A stretch of 64,000 nt of DNA. Source: Erythrophleum ivorense (Eukaryota; Streptophyta; Magnoliopsida; Fabales; Fabaceae). The notes below the pieces were generated by a model. The model was given only the letters and a program-made list of their open reading frames with translations. It ran no database searches and had not been told where the DNA came from. The number at the start of each line of letters is the position of its first letter. Within the stretch, counting starts at the first letter, position 1. The translations under genes and the position numbers were made by a program. The DNA lies in NCBI GenBank assembly GCA_026724425.1, contig JAIUCV010000004.1, positions 4,102,001 through 4,166,000 of the forward strand, in the 5' to 3' direction. Shown piece after piece: positions 34,797 to 46,563 of this stretch.

Positions 34797-36744
34797 GTGA
34801 ACAATCCTCTACTCTTATGCTTCAATCCCTTTTTCTTTGCCTTTTAATTGTGGTCATGTTTATGCCAGTTTATACGTACATCAACTAATCTATCTCGAAT
34901 TTGGTCAAAGATAAGCCATTTATATCGGGATTAGGGAATTCACCAAGACATGCTTTGTAACCAGACTCAACATTTGACATAATTTAAATTCGAACAAGTA
35001 AAAATACACCAAACTACATTATATATTCGTTTTTATCGTTATAGACCAACGTCCCAGGCTTCAGATTCTTGATAAACACAACTAGGACACTTTTTCTTTT
35101 GATTCTCCAAATTTCTGTGCTATGTCTTTTACGACAGTCTGCCGTATAAGTTGTCTGCTGGCACTATTGAAAAAAAAAAAAAAACTACAGCGGTTAATTA
35201 CATTGTCATTTGGAAGCAATGGGATGAAGAGTCTGGATCTTCTCTAATTTTTTTTTTGGGTAATTTTAGAAAGAAATAAACATAAAATGTGTATATGACT
35301 CACTTAAATGATGAATTTTATTTAAATGTATAAGATTCACTTGAATTATTGACTCATACATTTTGTATTTATTTTTCTTTAAAACCGACGAGAAATAAAA
35401 AGAATGAAATGGAAAGTATCAAATCTCAACATGGGGGTGTGAGAAATGTGTGGATGAAGATGGAGAGCCCACAGGGTTTTAAAGAAGTTTGTTCATTTTT
35501 TAGTCTGCCAGTGATTTCAAAGAAGTTAAACGCTGGATCTGGACACTTTTTTTTATTAATAAAGGCTGTTTATTTAAAAAATTTCTGAAAAAAATAATTT
35601 TCTTGTCTTTATTTTTTTAGGAAATTTTTTTTACTCATTTAGCTTAATTACTTCATTTTTTTGAGGAATTTTTTTTAAAAAGTAAAGAATCTATTTTTAC
35701 GTTTACTCAATTCTATGCCAGCTGTTAAAGGGCAACATTTTCATTAAAACCCATTAGCCCATACAAATATCTTATAGAAAACTTTTTGAATAAACCAAAC
35801 GGTAAAATTTTTTTTTATCGTTTTACGAAAACAAACAGAGCCTAATTAAAAAAAAATCAATAGATCAAAAACTGCCTTGATAACATTTATAACCAAAAAC
35901 TGTCGGTTTTGGTTAGTTATTCTTATGCACTTTTTTGCTTTTAGTGAGAAGCTAAGGAGTCTCGATTTTTTCAATTTAAGGAATAAATTGAAGCCGTCAA
36001 TTTTAAAAAAGAGAAAAGAGAAGAATAAGTGAAAAGAAAGAAAATAAATTTTATATAAATTTCACTCAATTGTGTCATATTCTTTTTTACCGTACATATT
36101 GCAATACTATACAAGATTTATTTACCAATGAAATATGTTATTTTCTTTCTCTTGTGGTGAGTCTAGTGGTTTGTCGCTCACCCCAAGTTTGTGACAAATC
36201 CATTGGCGCTGGTTGATATTCAGCTCTACCTTGTGCTCCTCTTGTTCACAAAGTGTATGAAGGTAAATTTTTAATTAGCCATCTTAAATATATAGAGTAG
36301 TTTTGGCCTTCCATTTGCAGGATATTATGAAGTTTGGAGATAAGCTGGTCATGAACCTCAAGGTACAAAGTTAATGACATGAAAAAGGATAAGATTTGGC
36401 TCTTCTAAAGTGTACAATGGATTTTAGAGAGAAAAGTACAAGTGAATAAATCTTTAGGAAAAAAAAATAAGAAAGTAATGTTTTACAAATCCATAAATTG
36501 TTATTACGTTGTTTATACTTTACAAAAATTTAAACCCTTGATTTTGTCATTGAAGTTTAACGTTGATCCACTACATGCTTTTCTCTAAAAAATACGCCCT
36601 CCACTTTGGAAGAATTTTTTTTTTAAAAAAATTTTCCTGAAAAGCTATCATGTTCTGTAGATAGCATTTTAACTATTAATATTATTACCAAATCTATATT
36701 AAAATTAGGGTTACCTGCTGGCAGGCCCCATGATTGATACATTT
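34797..36744. other. Intergenic DNA; small exon-like pair at 36195-36362
   Basis: Mostly AT-rich DNA without genes. At 36195-36265 a GC-richer segment ends in a donor-like AAG/GTAAAT, and after TTTGCAG a second segment starts at 36321; joined, part reads LPCAPLVHKVYEG and YYEVWR but with stops. I do not recognise it and no further SCPL motif is seen here. Confidence 0.3.
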
Positions 36745-37192
36745 CACTACAAGAAAAACAGTAAAATTCAATGAGAAAAATTCTGAAATTTCGTGAGAAT
36801 AACTGTTTTTAAAGAAATTATCACAAATTTCGGTTCATGAAAAAAATAATTTTAGGAAGCCACAATTCCCAAGAAATATTTTCCATGAGAAATATATTCT
36901 CACAAAAAATTTCTATGAGAACATCAAAAAAATTCTCTCAGAATATTTTTCAAAAATTGTGATAAAATTTATAACTTTCTCATAAAATTTTTATGATAAT
37001 TTATTGTGAGAGCAAATTTTTTTGTGTTTTCATAATATTTTACTATGAAAATTAAAAGAAATTACAAATTCTCACGATAAATTATTGTGAGAATGTAAAA
37101 GAAAAAAGAGGGTGCACTTTTTTTTTTGTTCTCACAATATTTTATTATGAGAATCATTGCCAAAAAAATTCTCAATGGCAACAATAATTGCT
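36745..37192 (+). mobile_element. CACTA-like left terminus with inverted subterminal motifs
   Basis: CACTACAAGAAAAACAG starts at 36745, a standard plant CACTA terminus. It is followed by repeated TTCTCA(C/T)(A/G)A and TTGTGAGAA motifs in both orientations (for example 37014, 37070-37095, 37130-37153). The sequence stops matching where the OTA LTR begins at about 37193. A possible right end is AATCTTGTAGTG at 39531-39542, but the flanking triplets differ (TTT and GTT). Confidence 0.55.
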
Positions 37193-38549
37193 CGATAACC
37201 ATTAATTTTGCAATAGATTTCGCAAACGTATGGATTGATTACATAGTATAGTGAATCATAGTCGTCCCATAGAGAATCGATTTAGACACAATTAGGCTTA
37301 AGAAGTTTTGCTTTCGTTTAAGTCAAGACAAACACCAAAATACCAGTGTAATAAAATAAAAATGAATTTAGAAGAATAATTGAGTGTTTATGATTGTTCT
37401 AATGAGAATTAGCACTGAAAAGTATTTTAGTTCCTATCCTTTTATTGTCAAAAATTGAGTTGTTCAATTAATTAGTTTAATTAGTGATTTGAGGGTTAAG
37501 GAATTTAAGTGAGCCTCAGAGTCTCTCGAATTACTCGGACTTCTATCCTATTTAATTGTAGATTTCTCTCATAATTAATTAGGTTAATTATACTCAATCC
37601 TTTTTAAACTACTTAGAGTTTTTAGATATGTTTCCATACCTAGGAACAAAATTAGAACAACCTAATCCTAAGTTGCTCAATCAAATGGTCTATTAAGATT
37701 TCCTTTTCTCAACCCCCAAATCCATGAAACAAGTGCCAAATTCTTAAATAAACAAAAACAACCAGATTAAGCATTCAAATTAATAATCAAATCAAATTAA
37801 TTATACAAAATCTTCATTACATGACAATAGGTTCAAGTAAACTTATGATCCATTAAATCTAGCTACACATGACTCTGAACATTTCAAATCAAACAAGAGA
37901 TTTGAAGAAATAAGAATTCATGGAAGAAGAAATGGTGAAGATTAAAAAACTCAGTGAAAATATGTTAATTGGCCTCCAATCTTTAATCCAAACTTCTTGC
38001 TTCCAGATCCCAGCTCCCTTGTACATTTTTCTCCTAAAAAAGTCTCCCCCTAGGCTAAGAATGTCGAATCTTTAGCTATCTATCAAGTTTTTAAACCCAA
38101 AAGTCAAAATGGTGCATTTTAGTAAACGAGTCTCGCTATAGCGAGGAGCATCTCTTGCTTTTGCGATAGCTTATTAGTTTCAAACTTTAAGTGTTTTTGC
38201 CACAACCTACACTATTGCTAGAAGTCCCTTAAATTTTGTATGAGCCAGGAACTTGCCATAATGAATTGGCATCCTCGCTATAGCGAGGAGACTTGAATAG
38301 CTTACTTTTGATTTTCCAACCTTCTCTTTTTCTTTATTCCTTCCTAGTAGGTTTTTATCCCTCTCCTGAAATTAAAATCAAAATAAAATGAAACACAAAG
38401 TTACTAAAAATTACTACAAATGATATATTTTATTTATTTATTTACTCTAATTGGATAAAAATCTATACAAAATCTATAAAGAAAGAACCAGATAACTCTC
38501 TAATCAATCATAAAATATGCCATACAATAGCAAAATTAGGGATTCATCA
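37193..38549 (-). mobile_element. OTA-type LTR copy (solo LTR or 3' LTR)
   Basis: Nearly the full length aligns with the LTR at 62167-63537 in the same orientation: left end CGATAACCATTAATTTTGCAAT versus TGATAACCACTAATTTTACAAT, right end TTAGGGATTCATCA versus TTAGGGAGTCATCA. Shared internal blocks include GGTTAATTATACTCAATCC and two palindromes CTCGCTATAGCGAG. No primer-binding site or clean target duplication adjoins it (TTGCT versus TCGTT at best). It is either a solo LTR inside FKBP-like DNA or the distal LTR of the element at 52-63 kb; host-like exons beside it favour the former. Confidence 0.85.
38132..38287. repeat. CTCGCTATAGCGAG palindromes in OTA LTR
   Basis: Two perfect copies of the 14-bp palindrome, 38132-38145 and 38274-38287, are separated by 128 bp, with degenerate half-sites between (TTTTGCGATAGC, TTGCCATAATG). 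Confidence 0.9.
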
Positions 38550-38569
38550 TCGTTGTTAAAAGTTCTTTT

Positions 38570-39300
38570 ATTTTAAAAAAATTCAACAATATAAGGTTTT
38601 CTTAAAAAATTCTTCAATTGTTTAGAAGGACCATCTCTACTATCAAGTTTATTATCATCTACTATCTCCTTATATATTTTTAATGCGAGAAATAATCATT
38701 AAAGGCTAAACAATGATTTGGATGCACCGATATGGAATGATTACTATGTATAGCTGCAATACATTGAAAAGATTATAATGAAAAACACACGATAACACCT
38801 TAGAGCATATGTATACTTAATGACTTAAAATTCTACCTGGTCATTTGTCTAGTATTGAATATATGTACAAAGAGTGACCAATAATAGTCAAAGTAAATTT
38901 TCATCAAAACTATTGATTTGAGAGCATCTCATACATTGTATTTAGTTGATTTGAGAGCTTCTCATACATTGTATTTAGTTGTGAAAGTCCAGAGCACATT
39001 AGAACATGTGTAGAAAATCAAAGAGACTATGTTTGATACTAATGTATTTGTGTATATAAAAATGGCTTATGAACACTAGTTAGGAATAAGAATAGAAACA
39101 TATATAATAATTTGTTGGTCTAAAGAAGATTCAGTGAAACAATAAAATTATCTCCACTGTGTGGGTTAGGTGAAGGTGGATAAGTGTCGATATCACTATC
39201 ATCAATGAAGCCATCAGCATATTAATCTTCAATATCATATTCAGAAGACTCCTCTATCTTTGTTTCTGCAATATCCTTTCTAACAAATTCATTTTCACAT
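38570..39300 (-). pseudogene. FKBP43/53-like (nucleoplasmin-type FKBP) exon fragments
   Basis: On the minus strand an acidic segment at about 39300-39160 reads YADGFIDDSDIDTYPPSPNP, with a stop just before it. A second segment at about 38680-38570 reads EIVDDNKLDSRDGPSKQLKN. Plant nuclear FKBPs of the FKBP43/53 type carry an acidic tract with D-FIDD-D-E-(F/Y)PPSPVPNSG followed, one exon on, by VVIEEIVDD...RLKKK; order and spacing fit. Neither the nucleoplasmin-like N-terminus nor the peptidyl-prolyl isomerase domain is seen, so this is a gene fragment. Such proteins are nucleolar histone chaperones. The assignment rests on two short motifs. Confidence 0.5.
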
Positions 39301-41623
39301 TGTCGTAAGGAAACATGAAAAATATATGAAAGTATAGTAATACATGACGTACACTGTTTTCATCAAAATTATATACATATAAATATGAACAAAATTATAA
39401 AATTAAAAAAAATAAAAGAACAGATGGCCACTTTTTTCTAAGACTCATTATTTCTCACTTAATCTTAACTCTTAAATGAATCATCAAGCATATATAAACC
39501 TATTTCTAATTATTTTATAATGACAAGAATAATCTTGTAGTGGTTGGGAAGGTTAGGGATGCTTGACCTTTTGTGGATGAGCCAGGCCATTTGTTTATTA
39601 AGCAATTAACTTAGCCTACAAAAATATCATTCAAAATCATAATAATAAGTAATAGAGCTATTTCAAGTGGATCCATTAATCAAAAGTTTTAGTGTCTTTG
39701 GAGAAAGGGAATCTATGACAAACACAACATGTAAATGTAACGAGAATAGACAATCCTGCAAAGCAAGTAGTAAGTAGGAGAGATACACAGAAGCAATCAG
39801 TAACTTAAAAAGATATAGCATTTGTTATAAGTATGGAGAATCATCTGTATCAGATTTAACACAGCTAATATGCTCATATTCTCGAATTTCAAAAACAATT
39901 AGTGTAATGGAAAGAAAAAATATTAGATTTTCTCCTTGTAATAAACTTATTTATTTTATAAAGATGTATTATTAGAGAGAAATCAGAAAAAACAAAACTA
40001 GGAGAGTATAAGATATTCTCCAAAATAAAATTAAAAAAAAGAAAGAGGAAAAAACTAAACAAGTTCAAAAGAGGTTTTTCACCAATCTAACATATATTAC
40101 CAAATAATACATTATGTATTGAACAAAATAGTGACGACATGACACTTGAAGACAATAATTAGAGTTGGTTTTCACTGGTTACTTGAATGATAAAAATCCA
40201 AAAGTAATTCTCTGCAAAAGCAATAAGATTAAAGCCTTAAGAAATATAAGGAGCTTGATGGCCCCATACATATGAAACTCATAATTAATGAATAAAGAAA
40301 TAGAATAAATATCATCTTATTGCATCTCCTTGAATGCATGAAGATTAAACAACACATAGTCATACTAAATAATGTATTGATAGGTATACACTCTAATTGT
40401 CATTTCTGTATACTTCTCCCTCCATCCATCCCTTTCTCTCACTTCTAAGACACATTGACAAAAGATAGAGAAAGCTAGCGCACAATTTCTTTAAAAATGG
40501 CATGTCAAACTTTGACAACCATATTATCATTAGAATTGTCACATGAAACAAATAATTATCCAATTGCACCATATGCATGGTCTCTTTCCTCATTCAACCC
40601 TTCTCTATAACTGAAAAAGCTTTTGCAATAGGATGCAGAGGTAAAGGAAAAAAAAACTCATGGCTATTTCCTGACAATACTAAGGACAAAATGCAATTTA
40701 TGCTGTAATACTATGAAAAATGTAGATAACTAGATCATAATGAATGCAAATGGTAGTAGCTATATATGGAAGTAGCCAATACTAATTCCATTGATAGTTA
40801 GACTATGATAGTATTTAATTGTAGAATAAACATCATAAGGACCATGATAGATCTAGCGAAGGAAGGGATGCAATAACATGGGCAAGACACTAAGGCTTCT
40901 TACTAATCATTTGGTTGTTTTTCATTTCTTGACTTGTAGAACTTGCTCTTTTTCTTTTAATGATGGTCATTTTGATATATTTTTTTCTTTCTTTTTGGCA
41001 TGTTAAAGTTTAAAATATTATGTAAGGCTGCATTTAATCAATTGAAAAAAAAATCAAATCTAAGATTTATTTTCAATTTGTTATACCTTGATTAAGATGC
41101 ATTCACAGGGGGGAAACCTACGAGTGCATAGAGATGGTTGTATTTCTAACTAATTAGTAATAAGATTAAGGTGGTTATAGTCTCAAGACTAAGGATGGTT
41201 GTATTTCTAACTAAAGGAAGACCTACTAGTCCATAAGGATGGTCGTAGTCTCCAGATGACTAAGTTGTAGACCAATTTCTTCACATACTGTAGCAAGGAC
41301 CATATCACATGAAGTATGTCTTTCCTGGCTAATAGTTAATCATTCAAGAACTGGAAGAAAAGTACCTCTTCTTATTAAACCTTATACAATAAAATTTAGT
41401 CACCAATAACTAACTAATAGAAACAAAAATATTAAAGTAGATGGATACTTTCTTTATAGAATATAGTAGATGGATACTTTAGACTTGTTTGCATATTGTA
41501 ATTAGTGAACACCTACTAGATCATAACAAGTTCACCTTAATAGAAGCATCGAATCATAAAAGCATAGGAATTTGTGATCTAAGAGTAGGTGATATAACTC
41601 CAGCTCTTTCCTAGGCTTTATGA
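39301..41623. other. Intergenic DNA, nothing recognised
   Basis: AT-rich, with no protein domain I can support. A short imperfect repeat (GGTGGTTATAGTCTC / GGATGGTCGTAGTCTCC with GGATGGTTGTATTTCTAACTA) lies at 41120-41260. Confidence 0.5.
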
Positions 41624-44348
41624 TGTAACACCTCTAACTTGAAAAGAAGACTCTCAAACCTATCCACTAGGAAATTTACTTGAAAACCAGAAGAACAAGA
41701 TAAAAATATTATGTATTTATAATCCTTTTTTTTAATATATAGGATTATATGAAAAATGATAACAGCAAATGACCAAAAACTAAATAGAAGAAAAGACTAA
41801 ATGTAATTGGAAGCAACTAAAAACTATAGATTGCAAAATGTAACAATTAGGATTTCAAATGAACCATAGAAGATTTGAAACTATAAAAGGGTATTTTAAG
41901 CTATATGGAACCATAATTAAACTAAAGAGAACCTAGAGAACATAGCCATGAATCAAAATCCATGAAGGAAGCAAGAAAGCTCCCAATGACCCTTCCTTGA
42001 AGTGTGTCTCAGCCAAGGTGTGGATGAAGTATCTAGGTAGAGTTTTTTTGGGTTCCAATAATTTAAGAGACTTAGATGAGGGGAATAAATAATTATGGAA
42101 CCAATGGATTAAATTTAGAAGTCTTAAAATAAAAGTTAAAATTTTAAGGCCTAAAATGGGATAAAAAAGCAAATTGGTTTTAGACCCCTCCAACTAAAGA
42201 TATGATGGCTCAAATGGGTTCCATTGAGGTCATATGACATGTAGCTTATGGGAAATTGGGACCTAAATGAAGAAAAATGGGAGTTACTTCCTAATAAGCC
42301 TAAATTGACCTTAAAACACAAGTTAGACAAAAATGGGGATATGTGTTAGTAATAAGGCTTTACATATATTCAAATGGGCTAATTTGTATTATGGATTCAT
42401 GCTTGTAGGCTAAACTAACCCAAACATGCCAAGTTGTGAGTGTCAAGTGGTGAAAAACTAAGACAAAGAACTAGAACAAGGGGTTGATGGCAATTTGAAC
42501 CTCCATCAAGCCTAAAGTAGCTTTCTCTCCACTTCTTGCATACAATTGAATGCTTGAATGAGTTGATATGATTGTATGTGTAGTTGCTTAATGCTTTCAT
42601 GAAATATGATCAATTATGTTTTTCATAATAGCTTTATAAGCACATTAAATTTATGCAAAGTTTATGTGTTGGCTCCTAACTCTCTAAGGCGTATAATTAA
42701 TCACAATAGCTCTTCCTTGGCCTCGGGTTGAGATTAATAAAGTCAAACTAGTTTTATGATATTGCTATGGCTAGAAATGAATGAGTTTTCATGTTATATG
42801 ATGCATATGATTTACATGATGCATGTGCATAGCATTCTTGCACCACATACATTGCATTCACTCATAGCATTCTTGCTTGCATTGATTTGGATGAGTTACG
42901 CTACTGAGATTCTCCTGAATCCCACCCCTTACTTCTGTTAACCATTTTCAGGCTCACCAAGCAAGAAGAAAGATGTTGATAGAGCTTAGATGATAGTCAT
43001 CATGTAATAGGAAGCTATTATGTAGTACATTTTGGTTTATGAATCAATAGCGACATGGATGATACTCTTGATGTATATGTAACCATTTTGATGTAACATA
43101 ATGTATAATATTATGTTTTAGATTGGAAATCAATGTATTAGCATGGGAATGTGCATAAATGCTGATTTATGGTAAGTTATAGGCCTTATGTAAGTAAATG
43201 GCATATGATAAGCCAATGTGTATGTATGCATAAGTGGATGCTAAGGGATCAAATTTTGATCCAACCATTTGTTGTGATATGAAATGATTAGAAAAGCCAT
43301 TTAGGTTGGAAGAAATGAGTTCAAAGTGGAAGAAAACTAATTGGACCCTAAATGTTCCAAATTGGAGCTAAAGTTGGTCTTAAAACTTTCATAAACAACT
43401 CCTATGTCAAAAGTGGCTTAAATGATCTAGTTTAAACCTAAGATTTGGCATGCATTTAGATCCTTCATAGAGATTTTTTTCAAGCTAAGAATCAAAATTT
43501 TTGGAATAGTACAAAATATTTTACAAATTTTCAAAGTTGGACAGAAAATTCATTTAGATCCTAGTACTATTCACACATAATAGATTTAATGTGTTAAGTT
43601 TTTTAGAGTCAAATGAAGTCCAATGCTCATAAAATTTTACAAAAATATATATAATATTATAATCTTTCTAAGGTCATCAAGTTTGCATAAAAAGAATTTG
43701 TATAGAGGAAGTTATGAATTTTTGAACTTAAAGGTCTGATGGTGTCCAAGTACTATAGTAGCCATTGATATGCCATGCCATTTGTAGGTCAAATGAGCTT
43801 AGATGCCCTTGAAATTTTTACATCAATTAGAATTATCTTAAGCTTTCTATAGCCACTGAGAGCACCTAATTTGGAGTTGTGTAACTTAAGATATGCAATT
43901 TCAAAATTTAGGTATGCTACATGCCTCCATTTCTGACCTATGTTATTGTTAAATTATATTTGATAAGGCAAATGAGCTCAATTTTTCCTAAAATTTTTAC
44001 AGTATGTAGTTCACATCCTAATATTTCCATAGACACCTAATTTTCATGATTTGGAGTTATATAGCCCAAGTTATGAATTTTCAAAGTTAAGGCAGATTTT
44101 GGCACCTATGCTGTCATTTCGGGTTCTATGGGGATTTAAGGGGTTCCACGAGTTATGCACCATAAATTGAGTATGAAAAAACTTTTTTATGATAAATATG
44201 AGTTAAAGAAGGGTAAGAATCAAGTTTGAATTCCTATAACTCAAATGACCCATAAATGGTCTAATTTCGGTGTTTAATTTTATGTAAATTTATGTGATTC
44301 TTATATTTATGCTTCATATGTGTATGAATATGCTAAAGAGGAACTAGT
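41624..44348 (+). mobile_element. LTR E, chromovirus-type, probably solo
   Basis: It begins TGTAACACCTCTAACTTG and carries the same internal phrases as LTRs B and C (for example AAGTTATGAATTTTTGAA, AAATGAAGTCCAATG, GAGCACCTAATTTGGAGTT), so it belongs to that LTR group in plus orientation. The right end is less certain: a TATGA at 44349-44353 matches TATGA at 41619-41623, which would be the target duplication, but the LTR would then end in GT instead of CA. Length is about 2.7 kb, like its relatives. No coding sequence. Confidence 0.65.
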
Positions 44349-44353
44349 TATGA

Positions 44354-45010
44354 CAATTATCACTATCCACACCTTTTTGCCTCTCAAAAATCTCCATTAT
44401 TTTCTTACTACACTCATCCACATTTTTGTTTAAAAATGAGATTGCTTCTTTACAAGCAGATGTTTCAGTTGCTAACCTTACAAGTTTAGGGCGAATTTGT
44501 TCGTATCATTGCGTGATGTCTAACTTGGCATCGCCTTGCACATCCTTTCCTTTGACATCACATATAGCACTCCTTTTAGCCTCTTTTGTCTACCTCTTTA
44601 AAATATATTGATCAAGAATGAACTTTAATGTTCATGGCATTAAGCACCTTCAAAGCATGGCAACATAATATACCAAAAGTCTCAAACTTTCTTCAGCTTT
44701 GAGTAATGGACTTGTCATAAGGATCAAAAGAAACTTTCCATTCTTTTTCCTCATCTACCATGGTAATAACATATTCAACCAATGGTTTAGTTACATTTTT
44801 ATGTTTTATACATGTAGCTTAATATATGTCAAACTCTTGTTGGAACAACCAAACATTGTAAAGGTGTAAATCTATGCAAGTTGTCACAATATAGGCAAAT
44901 ACAAAAGTCTAAATTTTGGTAATTTTTTGTATCACTCAAATTTACACTTCAACTTATTGTATTGCTTGTCCTTTACAACTCTTTCAAAATCCTTAAAAAA
45001 TTAAATGATA
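44354..45010 (-). pseudogene. FAR1/FHY3-like C-terminal pseudogene
   Basis: Minus-strand segments read FERVVKDKQYNKLKCKFE, YVITMVDEEKEWKVSFDPYD, RKFETFGILCCHALKVLNAM and LATETSACKEAISFLNKNVD in family order. This is the C-terminal half of FAR1/FHY3-related proteins, Mutator-transposase-derived, including the SWIM zinc finger (CxC...CxH), whose first CxC is lost to a stop (QS*RKFETFG). Frameshifts near KV/IPDQY and further stops show it is dead. The N-terminal FAR1 and MULE transposase domains are absent. It lies just downstream, on the same strand, of a retrotransposon gag start, an odd junction. Intact members are light-signalling transcription factors or domesticated transposases. Confidence 0.8.
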
Positions 45011-45059
45011 TCCAAGTCCGACTTCATGCAACTTTTGAAATTTGAATTTAGGCTTTCTC

Positions 45060-45420
45060 TAATTCATCTAAACATCTCGGTGTTGTGGCTAGGGGGAGTA
45101 ACTCCCTCTCATTCTCCCTTATAAGCTCATTTCTTTCACAATTGTAGTTTTACTTCATACTATGCTGCATTATTACCTGTCTTTGCATCAGGCAAAACAT
45201 CTTAGAATGGTTTGAGTGTGGTGATTAAGGAGGATTAGGCCTTTCATTATCCCTCTGGGCAAGCCTTTCCCTTGTAGGTACATCATAACTTCTTGCTGCT
45301 AGTACATCATGGCTTGTCGCCTATCCAAGTGAGCTATAATAGCCTATAAAGCTCCAGCCATAGGATCAATTAGCTCTGCTCTAGAAACTTTAGAGGTTTA
45401 CCTCTCCTAGTGTTCACCAT
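45060..45420 (-). pseudogene. Chromovirus gag start, truncated
   Basis: The ATG at 45420 (minus) begins MVNTRRGKPLKF and, after a stop and frame change, continues AIIAHLDRRQAMMY, the usual N-terminus of Tekay/Del-type chromovirus Gag (MVRTRRG ... MAAIMARLDQQQAMM). It lies 145 bp inside the primer-binding site, the normal position. The rest of Gag (capsid, zinc knuckle) and all of pol are missing; sequence after about 45060 is FAR1-like. It is non-functional. Confidence 0.65.
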
Positions 45421-45564
45421 CTCATTTGATACCATTCCAACATAACCTAACATAAAACCTGAACATATGCCACGCTTTAACACCCAAAATGTCCTGTATA
45501 TGTCATACATAATTGAAAAATCACATCCTTAAGCCATAACTAACACTAAAATGCTCGAACCTTT

Positions 45565-45576
45565 GCTCTGATACTA
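45565..45576 (-). other. Primer-binding site (initiator tRNA-Met)
   Basis: Minus-strand TAGTATCAGAGC differs by one base from the common plant retrotransposon site TGGTATCAGAGC. It lies five bases inside the LTR end TTTTACA at 45582. It shows that LTR D is a 5' LTR on the minus strand. Confidence 0.85.
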
Positions 45577-45581
45577 ATAAA

Positions 45582-46563
45582 TGTAAAACCATATCTATAT
45601 AGGTCTCAACTCATGGCACAATTTTCTTAAAACACTTATTTACATCAAAATAGCACTTTTAGCAGTGGATAATTGCGTCATTGAAAGTTAAATTAATTCA
45701 TTCTTCGCTTAATGGACCATGTGAGTTTACCAAATTCATTTTTCATCCATAACACATTTGTTCAACCAGAATTATCACAATTTGAAGCTTACAATTCAGG
45801 TCCAAGCCATAAAACACAGAATCATATTTCACTTTGCATTTTGCCATGAATTCTATATTTTGATATGAACTTTAAAAAATTATAACTGATTCTAGAAAAG
45901 TTCAAATCATACAAACAATAGCTTTCTAGAAAGCACAAGATGTCATCTAATTGCCATACAACTTTCATATCAAAACAACCACATTTGTCCTGTGAAAACT
46001 GATGGAACAATACATCAGGTCTGGTGGTCATTCTACAGTAGACTTGGAACTTCAAAAATTCATTTCTCCTTTTATAAAACTCCAAATGAGGTGCTCTTGG
46101 TGACTATAGAAAGCTTATAATATCTACTATACTCTTGTAAAATTTCATAAGTATTGGACTTCATTTGGCCCTTAAGTGACACAAAAAATTAAATTGATCA
46201 TATGAACAGTAACAGTGCAGTTTCTGTATAATTTGGCCAACTTTGAAAACTCATAATAAATTCTCTAGAGCTCCAAAAATAGTGTTATTTGATTCTATAA
46301 AAATCTCTAGATAAAACCCATTTGCTTGAAAAAATTTCATGCATAAATTTGTCCATTTGGTTAGTTTCTAGTTTAGGATAAAAAAGTAGCCATTTTAGGG
46401 ACCTTAATGCGGTCAAGTTGCACCAAATGGCCTTCTCCTCATACCATGACCATTTGAGCAAGTCCAAAAGCATAAACACAGTATATAAAAAAAATTCCAA
46501 AAGATTCAAATCATCATATATCTCAAAACACCTTCCTATTTGTTCTTATACACATGCATTAAG
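45582..46563 (-). mobile_element. LTR D, 3' part (5' LTR of a chromovirus)
   Basis: This is the primer-site-proximal part of an LTR whose other part lies at 49420-51847; solo LTR C separates them. It ends GGTTTTACA (minus strand) at 45582. Its internal phrases match LTR C (for example CTCCAAATGAGGTGCT and GATGGAACA(A/G)TAC), marking the same superfamily. The element it belonged to keeps a primer site and a gag start only. Confidence 0.8.

Noticed and set aside
37193..38549. This LTR as the certain 3' LTR of the OTA element at 52-63 kb
   Set aside because: FKBP-like exons, unrelated sequence and no polypurine tract or matching target duplication lie between; a solo LTR is equally or more likely.
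36745..39542. A firm call of one complete CACTA element
   Set aside because: Only ten terminal bases match, flanking triplets differ and the right end lacks subterminal motifs; kept as a hypothesis only.
41933..44611. Several 60-90 codon ORFs between 41.9 and 44.6 kb
   Set aside because: They fall inside LTR E or in the wrong frame of the FAR1-like relic and lack domains.
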